Assembly: GCA_950022655.1 (NCBI GenBank)
Contig: OX465579.1
Span: 20,373,088-20,437,087 of the forward strand
Direction of reading: 5' to 3'
Length of the DNA: 64,000 nucleotides
Source: Alentia gelatinosa
Lineage: Eukaryota > Annelida > Polychaeta > Phyllodocida > Polynoidae
Shown here in pieces: positions 47,481 through 58,600 of the stretch. The translations under genes and the position numbers were made by a program. Every line of letters starts with the position of its first letter. Within the stretch, counting starts at the first letter, position 1. Under the pieces are notes generated by a model. The model searched no databases. It was not told where the DNA came from and saw only the letters and a list, made by a program, of their open reading frames with translations.

Positions 47481-47879
47481 AATTCCGCCTATAGCTCAAC
47501 GGCAAGTAGAATTCGCCAGGAGGTTGTACAGCTTATACTATATAATAGAGTGGCTGTCCAGTATGCTTTACTAACCTCAGCTTGCCTCCCCTCAGGGAGG
47601 GTGGCACTCGGGATGATGGGTTCCCTCACCTGGAGGTGGCGACAGGAGCAGCGGCCTCGACCTCCCTCCAGGGCGCTGCCTTCCACCGTGACACCCCCGG
47701 GGGCGGAGCAAATGATGACATATCAGCCTCGGAGATCTGATTAGACGGTGGGCACATAAACCGTGCGGGCCGGTTAAACTTCCCTTCTGGGCCTCATTAG
47801 ACCCCAGCATCTTCTACACAGCTTGACTGGTTGACTGGTGGCAAGTCAGGGCAAGGTTTTATTGACTACCAACAGCTTC

Positions 47880-48250
47880 TTGTATTTTTGGTTCCTTGCG
47901 CTGTTGCGTGTATTAGTTTTTTTTATTGATATTATACGGAAACGGGGTTACTGTAATTGTGCGTCAAAAATATGCTGTATAATTGTCAATCAGGTCATCA
48001 CAATGCCGAAGGCAGGGGGATGAATTCATTCACAAGTATTTATGACGTACTACTTATGGTCAGCCTGTTTCTGTATTATTAAATACCTTAAAATGGCGAA
48101 ATTTTACCCTCTATTGATGTCAATCGAATGTCTGTCAGTGTGACGTACGGCTATAAATACGCTATGAGCAGGAGTGGGTGATATATATTAGTGATATGAC
48201 CATAGGTATGAGATCGTGTACTGATTCCACAGCCATCGACACCGTTATTG
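47880..48250 (+). repeat. Dispersed repeat J
   Basis: AAACGGGGTTACTGTAATTG, GCCGAAGGCAGGGGGATGA, GTACGGCTATAAATACGC and GACCATAGGTATGAGATC parallel the copy at 38385. It runs up to the (AT)n tract at 48254. Confidence 0.45.
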
Positions 48251-48252
48251 TA

Positions 48253-48253
<1 letters not shown>

Positions 48254-48302
<49 letters not shown>
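48254..48302. repeat. (AT)n microsatellite
   Basis: About 24 AT units, directly after dispersed repeat J. Confidence 0.95.
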
Positions 48303-48306
<4 letters not shown>

Positions 48307-50307
48307 GTTTGAATGAGATATTTGGCATGAAAATCAGTTTCTTTTTTAAATAAAAACCGGGACTGTACAATCTGAGTGGGCGAGTGTCCTGCTGCAAGAC
48401 TTATTAAAATCCAATTTATGAGCCGAGCAATTCCGTGTAATAGCCTAAAACCTTATTTATTAGTCATTATTTCTTTTTTGAATACCACAGTGTCTTGATC
48501 GCAATAAAATACTGAAATTGTGTTTGCTGTTTCGTACGGTTCAACGGTCATTGTCAGTCCACAATCTAAAGTGTAGAACTATTGAAGGAAAGGACCAACA
48601 GAAAAGTATGGAATATTCCTCACTGTTTCATCGGCCTTTGTCCTTCTCTTGGTGAAGGTTGACCTTGTTTTATGGCCTGGTTTATGGCCCTTTCTCATAT
48701 AGCAACTGCGAGGGTCATATTACAGCAAGATCAAATTCCTAAGATGGCTGACAGGAAAGTACTGCAGTCTGGCTTTCGGATTTTCCATGGCTCTGCTACA
48801 AACTCCTACCTCTATCACTTATAAAACTAAATAACTGTGAGAGAATGCACTAAACTTCCTGGTCAGCTGTATGGATTTCAATGAGTGACGAATGAATATG
48901 ATTTGTCTCTTTGTACCACTTGACTTGCTGCCTTTCAAAACTCTATGTAATGAAAATGGTGTTTTATTGATATTCAAGTATATAATAATTTAGAGACAGA
49001 GTGAGGGTGAGGGTATTTCTCGTTGTTTAGTGTATCACACTCGATACCTCCGAGGCTTGTGGAAGCTGGGGATGGGAAGTTGCCCGTGCTGTGCAGCAGT
49101 GGGTAGATCTACTGAATACTGGTGAACTACCGAAAAGAAGCCGCCCCAGGTTTTCTTGCCCCGAAAGAAACTCGCCCCGTTCTTTTTTTTATTTCTCCTT
49201 GAATTGTATACAAAGCAATCACCATCTTTATGCTTGTATGGGGTTTGTAGTGTAAGCCCAGGGTAGCATGTGCAATGTACTTGTCTGACCTGCGACTACA
49301 CTGTTTCTTCAAGAGGATGGCAATATTGCTTGCAACTGAACATGCATATATTCGAGAGAAAAAGATCTTGCTTTCAAGAGAACTCAGAGTATCAAACTGA
49401 CAACTAGTGACTTCAAGAACATTTTAGAATGCATATATTCAAGGCTTCGTCGAAAAGGGGCGAGTTCTTTAAATTACGGGGTGACGGGGTCTACAGTAAC
49501 CGATCTACCTCGGGGCGATCACCCAACTTGCTCATGCTTGTCGAGCCTGCTCACCCCGGAAGGACTTCCTCCTCCTCAGACCACCCCTACCTTCCAGCAC
49601 ACCGTCGATTAGATGGTCTCGTTGCCATGGAGACGGTGATGAAAAAGGACGGCGCATGAATTAGTTTCGCGGGGAGTTGGGAGGAACCAGGTATCTGAGC
49701 GACGCGTTAAAAACCTGAAAGCAGGAGCTTAAGGAGCTAGAATAGTAGCCGAGAAAAGGGGAGCTTGGTGTGCGGCGAGACACCAGGGGAGGTAGTAGTT
49801 AGTGATGATTTTTGGGGGCTCATTTTTGATGATCAGTAGATTCGCCAGGGCAGCGTTGGCGACGTAATAAAAGCCTATAAACGGATCAGGGCGCCTTACG
49901 TGGAGCCGCTCCCGCCTGATGAAATAAAAATAGACGGTGAGCTACTCACGACCGACTTGTCAGCGACACAGCCTACATGATTTATGCTGCTCCGGGCGGC
50001 CCGCTGGCCACCTCCCACACCCCATAATGGAGAGATTGGTGTGTTGGGCCAGCCGTGTTTGCCCTAGCCGCCATCCGGGCGAGATTGTCACTGGGCGACG
50101 CGTGTTTGGCCTAGCGATATCCGGGGGAGATGGTGGGGTGTGCGCACGGGTGGTAAATATCTGTGTGTATGCCTGGGATGGGGTGAGGGAGGGGGTGCGG
50201 GTGTTTTCCGGGCCCAGGTACAGACGGAGGTGGGTAAAAGGCCCGCTGGGCTTTGGATATGATCAACTAGGCGAGAGGAGTGGACGACAGGCGGAGAATG
50301 ATGTGGC
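48303..50307. other. Intronic sequence and unique island
   Basis: 48303-49130 is AT-rich with nothing recognised. 49530-50300 is a unique GC-rich stretch including the near-palindrome GTGAGCTACTCAC at 49938. No domain in its frames. Confidence 0.4.
49131..49525. mobile_element. Possible inverted-repeat element with GGGGCGAGTTC ends
   Basis: Left side CGAAAAGAAGCCGCCCC and GAAACTCGCCCCGTTCTTTT; right side GAAAAGGGGCGAGTTCTTTA and ACCTCGGGGCGATCACCC. These are inverted relative to each other about 270 bp apart. Exact termini and target duplication are not clear. Confidence 0.4.
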
Positions 50308-50570
50308 GTTTTCACTTCCCGATTATGACCACCGATTATGATTATTAGCACCGCCGACCGATTGTGTGAGACTTTTAGCAGAACCATCGTCATGTGGAAA
50401 CAAGAAGGGATACCGATTTTATATGATATAGCATCACCGACCGACTTAAGAGGCCACTGACGAAATCAAACAAAGTTGAATTAATCGGTGGCAGTGACCA
50501 AAAAACGGTTTGTGACCACTTCCATTTTCACTAGCACCGATGGATTCAGGTGGAATCTCATTCACACGAA
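50308..50570 (+). mobile_element. Family B element, B1 plus B2 modules
   Basis: Left end GGCGTTTTCACTTCCCGATT, core TTAGCACCGCCGACCGATTG, then TCGTCATGTGGAAACAAG closes the first module. The second module has CATCACCGACCGACTTAAG and AATTAATCGGTGGCAGTGAC, ending ACCGATGGATTCAGGTGGAA. Confidence 0.65.
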
Positions 50571-50589
50571 TTCAGTGAGGATGAATGTT

Positions 50590-50700
50590 TTTAAACAATG
50601 AGTAGTGGTTTATAATGTTTTTAAACCATGAGTAGTGGTTTATAGTCCCTGTACATTTTCAATGGGGCCTTTGTATACGATGGATAATACACGTGGAGAA
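50590..50700. repeat. Short repeat with local duplication, also at 42330-42410
   Basis: ATGAGTAGTGGTTTATA occurs twice in tandem here, followed by TACATTTTCAATGGGGCC and ATACGATGGATAATAC; the same order occurs once at 42335-42400. Confidence 0.55.
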
Positions 50701-50714
50701 TGATCCCTAGTGCG

Positions 50715-50830
50715 GGTGTATATTTATCTCACCCCTGGTGCAAGTTTAGCCATAGGAATAACATTAGAAAGATATACTCAACGATCACCTTGGTAAAGTG
50801 ACAATACTACACCACGACCGTGGCGTAGTG
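50715..50830 (-). repeat. Dispersed repeat E, reversed fragment
   Basis: CACCCCTGGTGCAAGTTTAG and CCATAGGAATAACA are the reverse complement of the block near 12280-12310. CCACGACCGTGGCGTAGT follows. Confidence 0.55.
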
Positions 50831-50906
50831 AATTTGCTAAATATATACTGATTATTCTGAAGTTGTGATGATATTTAATGTCATAGAAAGGGGTAAGATA
50901 AATCCA

Positions 50907-51048
50907 GAACCGCACTCGAATCGTAAAATAGACAATACTCCACTCGTTTGGCTGTGCCATAATCGTCACTCGGCTTCGCCTCGATGACATTTGCGGCCCA
51001 TCCAAACTCGTGGAGTATTGTCTATTTATACGATTCTCGATGCAGTTC
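50907..51048. repeat. Hairpin element with CTCGGCTTCGCCTCG loop core
   Basis: Left arm AATAGACAATACTCCACTCG and right arm CTCGTGGAGTATTGTCTATT, about 45 bp each with a few changes. The centre at 50964-50987 is a small palindrome GTCACTCGGCTTCGCCTCGA followed by TGAC. Confidence 0.75.
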
Positions 51049-51469
51049 TATATAAATACACCACAGAGCAGACCATGGGTACAGCTCAGAGCAGCTTAAC
51101 CTGTGAATGTACGTGAGTGTAGGCAATGATGCAATGACATACGAGGCCCCAGAGACTCGGACCCAAGCACTGTCCAGTTGTACCAGAACACCTCACCAGT
51201 GTTAGGTATGAGTTCCATCCAGATATATGTTCACACCGAGACTTTCCAGGGCGGCTGCACACCGGCTCAATCCAGGTGAGGGGGGCCGGTCCCCCCGGGC
51301 CCCTTCACCTGGCACCCTGCCCACACCAGTAGCACGCAACCATGTCTGTTGTTGGCTGTAAAAGGAAACCTGAATATTCACACCTGCTAAGCGTGGACGT
51401 TGTATTTGATTTAGATCTTTGGTTCTGAAACAGAATGCAACCTATAAAGTATGGGGGGAGTCTTTGATA

Positions 51470-51800
51470 GGGTGCTTTTCCATTTGCCGACAGAATGATC
51501 GGCGATTTTTTTAGGAATCACTCCTTCAAATATATAAGCAAGGGAGAGAATGGTGCGAGAATTACAATTCTCAAAATGATAATAATAGTTTGCTGTCCGA
51601 TTTTTATAATGCCTGTGAACGGCTTCATCCCAAACAAAATCAACCCATATGGAATTTGTTCGCAATGAATTTGTCAGCAAGTAGTCTGAGAAAGGCCAAA
51701 TATTGGAAAGTAGATCGGTGGCTGACTCTTTATAATTTATGTTTCCACTTGGGGATTTCTGGGGAAAGAATTCACAAATTAGTCAGCGAGGCCGAGATAT
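51470..51800. mobile_element. Family B element, B3 type
   Basis: TTTTCCATTTGCCGACAGAA and GATCGGCGATTTTTTTAGGA match 13915-13960. Further in: AAGTAGATCGGTGGCTGACT, TTTCCACTTGG and GATATTCATCGG. The open frame at 51590-51916 is made of this repeat. Confidence 0.55.
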
Positions 51801-52463
51801 TCATCGGAAGCCGAAAATCTCTAATTGAAAATCAGTGTATGAATTCTAATCGATTTTCATTACAGAATCTCAAAGGCTTCTCCCATTCCTTGGTCTACGA
51901 GAACGAAGCATGTTAAATTCAAACGTAAACGGGACATTTGGGAGTATGTGCGGGCATTGCTCCCCAAGGGGCAGTAATTCTATAAATGAATGTATGCGAC
52001 CGGCTGTTGCTCCTTCAAGGTTGGCCAATATCATGAATGCAATCGCTTTACGTTTATCTTTAATGAATTGCATACAATTACATACAAATATTCTATTGAC
52101 AGAAATGTATCCTTTTCCGGCATGGTTTTCTTACCGATTCAAAGTTTATGTATGAGTTATTTTGCGAGGTCACATTTCGGTACGAGGGGCTACATGATTC
52201 AGGATTTGATGGCTGTGCGTGGTACTTGGCTGCCAGCCCGATGGCCATTTTATTTGTTTTATTTTACTTTTTTTCTTTTTTGTTGTTGGCGCTCAGGAAG
52301 TGAAACATTAGCCTCATCAAGGTCGCACGACTCGCGGGGCAGGTGCACGCGATGGCTTTGGCCGTTTGGTGGTATGTCCTGCAGGCCTGCCCACCTGGCC
52401 ACCAGAGGGGGTGCGCGACAGGTCATCCACCTTTGCACCTCGCCACGAGCGGCTCACAAAGGT

Positions 52464-52483
52464 GACCCCCCCCCCCCCCCTCC
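52464..52483. repeat. Poly-C tract
   Basis: A run of C bases inside a C-rich stretch to 52505; likely length-variable. Confidence 0.85.
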
Positions 52484-53299
52484 CTGCCACCCCCCTCCCC
52501 CACTCCCTACTACTCAATGGGAACACGATGGACCTGCCTGCATAGTAAAGTGAGGGGGGAAGGGAAGGGGTGGGAGGAACGGGAGAGAGACTAGAAATAT
52601 TGCAGGGGGGACATGAAGGAAATGACTTTGACGTCGCCTCCTGTGAGGGCCATGTGTGCTCGCTGTTACCGCTGACGTGCACACCCCCGCGGGGATGCAG
52701 TCTCTTTTGGTCGCTCTCAGACTGGCCATTAGGGGGAGGGTAGACTGTGGATGGAGTAGCCGGAGATTCGCGGGCGAGGGAGTGAGGAGGAGAGCGGGGT
52801 GCTTGCGGGGTGGGGGGGGGGGGTGATGGGGAGGGAGGGAGGGAGGCAAGAGGCAGCTAGTGAGTGAGGAAGCCACCAGAAGCGGGCTTCTCCCCCGCCC
52901 AGGAGAATTAGGTGGTCGTGTGCCATTAGCAGTGCTAGCAGTGGCACCAGCCAAGGTAGGCGTAGCGGGCCCCGTCCGCCCACCCATTCCGCCGGCTACT
53001 GACTGCCTACCCGCGGCCACCGCCACCAGAGTTCGGGAGGAGTGATTCCCTATAGTGCACCTGTTGATTGGAAGACAAGAGTCACGAACACTGCGCGCGT
53101 GGAAGCCATGGGGACGAGGCCCGGGCAAATCTTGGGAAGCCATACCAACGGGTGGCGGGTGAGCGGTGTGTCTTGTCAAAGTGACATGGGCATCAGGTCA
53201 ACGAAAACTGCAAAGAGCAAATGACAATCCCAAGGTCTAATTGCTTCGCGGAGTGATGTTCTTTTGCCTGGGTTTACTACTGCGTTTGTTCCTGCTACC

Positions 53300-53335
53300 G
53301 CCCTCTGTCCGTCTCTGTCTTTCTGTCTGGCTCTG

Positions 53336-53386
<51 letters not shown>

Positions 53387-53760
53387 CTCTCTCTCTCTCT
53401 CTGCTTTTGTCTGTCAATCTGTCCCTCAGTCTCTCTGTCTCTGTCTCTCTCTATATAAACATATGCCTCTCCCCTCTCTCTACATATATATGCGAAATCC
53501 TCGCATACGCCCGGATATTACTACGCGCCGACTCCTCTGAGCATACGACCGCTTGTATCTTAAACCAGTCAATATTGTGTATATGCACCGAAGTATTTCA
53601 CTGTTCCTCTCTCTTTATGTCTGCCTCTCTCCTTATAGATCTCTGTCTCTCCGTCTATTTCTCTATCTCTCTACGTCTCTGTATCTTCCTCTTTGCTTCT
53701 GTCTCTGTCTCTCGGTCTCTGTATCTATCCCTCTATATTTCTGTCTCTATAAAGTAATCT
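53300..53760. repeat. (CT)n microsatellite and degenerate CTGTCT tract
   Basis: Pure CT from 53343 to 53402 with one break, followed by CTGTCTCT-type sequence to 53760, interrupted by repeat K at 53491-53590. Confidence 0.9.
53491..53590 (-). repeat. Dispersed repeat K, reversed
   Basis: CCTCGCATACGCCCGGATAT and GTCAATATTGTGTATATGC are the reverse complement of blocks at 62803-62913. Confidence 0.55.
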
Positions 53761-54283
53761 GTTTCGCCTCCTATTTCTCTCTGCTTTTCCAGAGGTCGTA
53801 GTTTTACTCTGGTTTATGGAATCCTCCTGTTTCTCTGTCTCTCCCATTTCAATCTGAGTGTTTTTTCTATCTTGTAATTGAAATCCATCACCATAAAAAT
53901 CAAAAGGAGAGCGGCTTTAGATGTGCATGCTACTTTGTGAAGTGCAAGGCTCTTTTTATCAAAACGATTCCCCATCCCTCGCCGTGCGGAATATTTCTGC
54001 TCGTCTTGTCCTCGCCTTTCATGTTGAATTAATAGCAATTAGAAGTTTTGAGAAACATGTTCTAATTGCCCCTTGTAGTCCAGAGTTCATTTTTCAGGTC
54101 GGTGGGAGTGGAAATGATAAGCATTCTTTTTTCACCACATGTGGTTGTAGAATGGATGTATGAGGCATTTGATAACTATTAGGTCAGATGTCAATTTTCA
54201 ATTCTGGTTTCATGAGAACTACTAGTAGTTCTTGTTTAACGATATCTATATCCAATTTAAGATATATCAAAGGTTGTTTTACA

Positions 54284-54292
54284 GAGCTGCTC
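54284..54292. promoter_or_regulatory. GAGCWGCTC motif, possibly repeat-derived
   Basis: Reads TTTACAGAGCTGCTCGCTCC, close to the left end of repeat G (TTTACAGAGCTGCTAGTCC at 42122), so this copy may come from that repeat. Confidence 0.25.
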
Positions 54293-54489
54293 GCTCCAAC
54301 AGGTGTAATTAAACACGAAGAAATCATGCCCTTTCCCAGACTAGCCCGGCCTTCAGACTAGATGACTAGAATCGTGACGGCTGTAGTGTAAACGCCGGGT
54401 TATAGGTTATATTGAAATTAAAGTGGGAAGTGCGATGATATAGCGTTTCAGAAGTAATAATCAGGTGAAATGTGAAATAAATGCCAAGT

Positions 54490-54640
54490 CAACCTCGAGT
54501 GGTTTACAGAGCCACCTGTCCGCAAAATAAAAAAAGAATTGCCATATTGATAGTATAACAATAGGGACTATAGCACAAAGAGACTATTTTCCCATATATA
54601 GTGGCTTTGAGGCCGTATCCCACAGATTTGAACCGATACA
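54490..54640 (+). repeat. Dispersed repeat G
   Basis: CTCGAGTGGTTTACAGAGCC, ATTGCCATATTGATAG and GTGGCTTTGAGGCCGTATCC match 42110-42320. Ends at the (GT)n microsatellite. Confidence 0.55.
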
Positions 54641-54652
54641 TGTGTATGTATG

Positions 54653-54770
<118 letters not shown>

Positions 54771-55162
54771 ACACAACATAAATATATATATGCATGTAGG
54801 TAAAGGGGGAGTGTAGGGATAAAAGGACGTGGCGTGGCTTCTGTAACATGTCACCATCCCTCCAACTCCAACTGCACACGCGTACTTGGGCCGAGGAGGG
54901 TGGTCGTCGGGCAGGGAGGATGGAACAAGGTAGGCGGGGTGGCGGTGTAGGTGGGGTATGTAGATGGGAAGATGGGCGGGGGTAACGGGACAAGACAGGG
55001 GCGCGCGTGCACCTATACGTCTTCCACGACTTTGCACACAAACACACCTGCACGCGTGCATGAAGCCACGACTCCGCTTTTCGCGTGCAGTATATACAGA
55101 GAGATCATTCCTGCCCGTTCCCCTCACAGAATTGGGAAGCCCAGGGTTATTAAGGGACGGCG

Positions 55163-55320
55163 GGCAATACATACACAATATTGACTCCTTTCTGACACAA
55201 GCGGCAGTAACCTCCGAGGAGGTAACGCATCGTAACACTGTCAACTCTGAGGAGCATTTGACCGCTGATGACTCTCAGGAGCATCTGAAACCATTCTCTA
55301 TTGTACCTGTTATGTATAAT
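55163..55320 (+). repeat. Dispersed repeat K
   Basis: GGCAATACATACACAATATT, GACTCCTTTCTGACACAAGC and CTCCGAGGAGG match the first part of 62803-62913. Local short duplications (AGGAGCAT) follow. Confidence 0.55.
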
Positions 55321-55329
55321 TTCCGGATA

Positions 55330-55575
55330 GGTGTGCCCGCAAAGTGTCAAATGGGCCGCGGGTGGTGCCGGAAGCCAGAATCCGAGGCCAGAATCATCGT
55401 ATTACTAGGAATCTCTTGTGATGCAATCGTTGGCACAATTACAGTCGTCTTTAATTGGAAACGCTCTGCTTGATTAGGGGTCGAAAATCATGCAGCAAGA
55501 CTATATCCCAAGTACCATCACCCGACGACTGATTTTACAGTGACTATAGTTAATGGACATTCAGTTGTCAGGTGG
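55330..55575. mobile_element. Family B-like fragments
   Basis: AAAGTGTCAAATGGGCCGCG and GGCCAGAATCATCG resemble 20220-20280. At 55519-55572, CCGACGACTGATTTTACAGT and CAGTTGTCAGGTGGAATTA resemble 2905-2965. Confidence 0.45.
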
Positions 55576-55624
55576 AATTACTGCATAACATTATATGCCA
55601 TAAATATCTTTTTATGTTATGTTA

Positions 55625-55712
55625 AGGCTCGGCGTCCACCTACTACGATATGGCACCGATATGCCCTACGATGCACCTCCCGGTGCAAAATCAAAATCGC
55701 GTTGGAAGGAAG
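55625..55712 (+). mobile_element. Family A MITE, 5' fragment
   Basis: AAGGCTCGGCGTCCACCTAC and the following CGATATGGCACCGATATG match the start of the family. The match ends near GCGTTGGAAGG. Confidence 0.65.
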
Positions 55713-55803
55713 GGCCTTATTCGGGAGGGATATACTAGGATATAATTATCTTATTTTCAGAAGGCTTCAGTGCTAGCATTTGGGATTTGCTCTTTCATTT
55801 CTT

Positions 55804-56085
55804 AGGCCTGGCGTCCACCTACTCGATAAAAATTTAGGCCTACCGATATGGCACCGATACAAAACCCAAATATCGGAGACATATCGGGAAGGTGCAAAAT
55901 CGTAGACATATGTCTAGACATGCCAATCCACCATGCATTGTATGGGGTTTTTATCGGTGTCTAATCGTAGAAACGTGGTCACTGCCCCGATATTAGGTGA
56001 TCTACCGACGCGATTTTGATTTTTTATCGGAAGGTGCATCGTAGACCATATCGGAGCCATATCGTAGTAGGTGGACGCCGGGTCT
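55804..56085 (-). mobile_element. Family A MITE, full-length copy
   Basis: Left end TTAGGCCTGGCGTCCACC, right end GTAGGTGGACGCCGGGTCT followed by TA. Core intact and in the same orientation as the copies at 11138 and 57176. Lies about 90 bp after the fragment at 55625. Confidence 0.8.
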
Positions 56086-56189
56086 TATTGTACTGACAAT
56101 GATGGTATTTACACTGATATACACAATGATATATGTTATATACAATGAGCGACGTTTACACATTGGTTTCCTTTGTTTTTAGATACTCC

Positions 56190-56310
56190 TTGTTAAATAG
56201 TCAACCGATAGCGCCAAAAATCATAATTGGTGGCCAAAATCGTCGGGAGGAATGCTGCGTTTCCCTAACATAAGGGGGGATTTCAGATCGGTTGTCAAGG
56301 AATTTCTCCT
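56190..56310. mobile_element. Family B-like fragment
   Basis: AATAGTCAACCGATAGCGCC, GGCCAAAATCGTCGGGAGGA and GATCGGTTGTCAAGG. Confidence 0.4.
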
Positions 56311-57175
56311 GCAATAAATTGACATTTCAATCAATATCTGAAGGTATAGAACAATGGGGGACACACATCCTGGCAGACAGAATATAAAAATTACTCATGA
56401 AGTATCTAAAAATAATGTTAAGATCCTTACCTCATAACTTTGATTTCCTTTCACCCGGGACCAGTTTACCTCTATTCTTATATACCTACGGGCGAACATT
56501 CTATAGGTACATGACACTGTTAGGGGTGTAGTAACTTAAGTTTTATTTTACCAAGGTTGACGTTTTCTTATCTACGTTGACACGTGACCAAAAGCTACAA
56601 TCAGTAAATTTACAAATCTCAGATGTTCCGAGACGTTTTAAAAGCTCCCTGTGATAGCAAAGAGTGTATAACCACTAGATATGGAGGTTTCTGGCAACTT
56701 TGATATCCTTTCACTGGGAACAAATTTCCCTGTATTCCTCCCTGTTCCCCTCATATGAGGGGGGATTATCTGCTGGGTTGTTAGCGGAGTGGCGGGGATG
56801 AGAGCTGCCGGGGCCGGGTGTGTATCTGGGCACAGACCGGGCGACCAACAGGGGTGCAGACACGGCGGATCCGCCCGCGTCGCAACTTAATCATGTAAAT
56901 CATATTCACGCTGGGCCGAGCAGGGCCTGATCTGTTTACAGGCGGAGTATTGATAGTTATCCCGAGTTACAAATCAGATCATGAAAAACTGATGGAAAGG
57001 CAAATCGAATCTTGCCACTGATAATTCGCAAGCACACTACTGGTTGTCTGTGTGGCATTTATTAGCACGGCTTTGTCGGCAGGAAAGGAAGGGTCGTATC
57101 ATCTGCGAGTTGGCATCATAGACCCGTAGGGATTATCTGGGTAAAGGTGCCCCCACACCATCTGGGTGCAGTATA
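56311..57175. other. Unique island
   Basis: 56311-56745 AT-rich. 56750-57070 is unique and repeat-free with blocks such as ATCATGTAAATCATATTCAC and GGCGGAGTATTGATAGTTAT, resembling a conserved non-coding element. Confidence 0.45.
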
Positions 57176-57456
57176 AGGCCTGGCGTCGACCTACTACGAT
57201 AGAAATTTAGACCTTCCGATATGGCACCGATACAAAAAGCAAATATCGGAGACATATCGGGAAGGTGCAAAATCGTAGACATATGTCTAGACATGCCAAC
57301 CTACTACGCATTATATGGGTTTATCGGTGTCTAATCTCAGAAATGTGCTCAACTGCCCCGATATTCGGTGACCTACCGACGCGATTTTGATTTTTTATCA
57401 GGAGGTGCATCGTAGAGCATATCGGAGCCATATCGTAGTAGGTGGACGCCCGGCCT
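57176..57456 (-). mobile_element. Family A MITE, full-length copy
   Basis: TA-AGGCCTGGCGTCGACC at the left and GGTGGACGCCCGGCCT-TA at the right, with flanking TA on both sides. One of the best-preserved copies. Confidence 0.8.
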
Positions 57457-57769
57457 TACCCTAGTCTCCGAAATCAGGGTAGTTTTTGAGCGTGGGATAC
57501 TCACCCTCAGATAAACTACCTAAAGGTTGGAGAGCTTACAGATAATCTGAACTTGCTGCAAAAACCTAACCCTTCACTATCTGCATGTCAACTCTACGAC
57601 ATAGTTAGGGTGCAGAGGACCTAGCCTATTTTATCCTACCCACCATATGAATCTCCATAGACTTAACGTGGTGTGACTGTATGCCACGGTTGTGCCATAG
57701 AATATTTATATGCCACGGATAAAATATGAAGAAAAAAAGCATGTGACGGGTTAGGATAAAATCTAAACA

Positions 57770-57903
57770 TCACTCAATTTCATATGATTGATCACATGGC
57801 GTTCATTGTCTTCCACTACAGATATCACTCAGCTTCGCTTCGTGATATCATTCCGTGAAGACAACTCACGCCATATAAACAATCATATGAAATTTCGTGA
57901 CGT
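57770..57903. repeat. Hairpin element with CTCAGCTTCGCTTCG loop core
   Basis: Left arm CAATTTCATATGATTG...GTCTTCCAC, right arm GTGAAGAC...CAATCATATGAAATTTCG. The centre at 57821-57849 is GATATCAC-TCAGCTTCGCTTC-GTGATATC, with perfect 8 bp inner arms. Arms are unrelated to those at 50907. Confidence 0.75.
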
Positions 57904-57911
57904 TTCTTGAT

Positions 57912-58045
57912 AGTATGGTCTAGACTCGTACATGAAGAGTCTCTTTCGTGGGCCAAGGACAATGTTGGTCATCTTTATTCAATACTTATGGACGACCTTA
58001 TGGATTGCTCAGACTGTTTTAGCGAACAAGCGGCTTTGAAGTAGT
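57912..58045. mobile_element. Family H fragment
   Basis: TCTAGACTCGTACATGAAGA, CAATACTTATGGACGACC and TTAGCGAACAAG match family H interiors. The end beyond 58045 is not recognisable. Confidence 0.45.
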
Positions 58046-58248
58046 CGGGGATTCAAGATTGTATAAAAAATTGTGAGGTGGTGCAAAATTGCGGAAGAAA
58101 GCGAGAACAAATTTGTGGAAATTTTGCTACTTATTATAACTGATGATATTTTATCAGGAAAGCCTCATAATCATGAAGTGATGTACAATTGTAGAATGGT
58201 TGACAGGAATCGTCTGGTATAAATACAGGGTAGGTCAATATAATAAGG

Positions 58249-58600
58249 TGTTTCCACCAACCGATTATAACATATAGCACCGCTGCCCGAGTATGTGATA
58301 CCTTGGTACAATAATCGATTATGTGATAACTTGGTACAATAATCATCAGATGGAAATAAAAAGGTTTAACAATTTTTTCAAAGCATCACTGACCGACTTT
58401 GTGTACCAACGACGAAATGTCTCTGTGTTGTATCTATCGGTGGCCGAATGAACTTGAGTGCAAAGAATCGGTCAGGGACTCCCTCATCTTTCTTTAAAAA
58501 ACAGCATTTTTGTGAACCGTCACTGATTATGCGAACCAATAGTTTCTCGACTAGAACCACCAACTGACTTTCTTGCAGTGTGCATATAATGGGTGGGCGA
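58249..58600 (+). mobile_element. Family B element, B1 plus B2 modules with internal duplication
   Basis: Starts GTGTTTCCACCAACCGATTA; core TAGCACCGCTGCCCGAGTAT; the block TATGTGATANCTTGGTACAA is duplicated in tandem, then CAGATGGAAAT. The second module has CATCACTGACCGACTTTGTG and TATCTATCGGTGGCCGAATG. Confidence 0.65.

Larger units (their letters stand above)
51049..53299. other. Intronic sequence and GC-rich island
   Basis: 51049-51400 unique; 51801-52250 AT-rich; 52260-53230 GC-rich and unique, with opposed C-rich and G-rich patches. The 221-residue minus frame at 52514-53179 is Pro/Ser/His-rich and judged non-coding. Confidence 0.4.
57457..58248. other. Intronic sequence around a hairpin
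   Basis: Apart from the hairpin and the family H fragment, nothing recognised. Confidence 0.4.

Noticed and set aside
51590..51916. Plus-strand frame of 108 residues
   Set aside because: Lies within a family B repeat; the same DNA in other copies is not open.
52514..53179. Minus-strand frame of 221 residues
   Set aside because: Low-complexity Pro/Ser/His composition in a G-rich region; other frames are open too.
53264..53757. Plus-strand Ser/Leu-rich frames
   Set aside because: Translation of the CT microsatellite.
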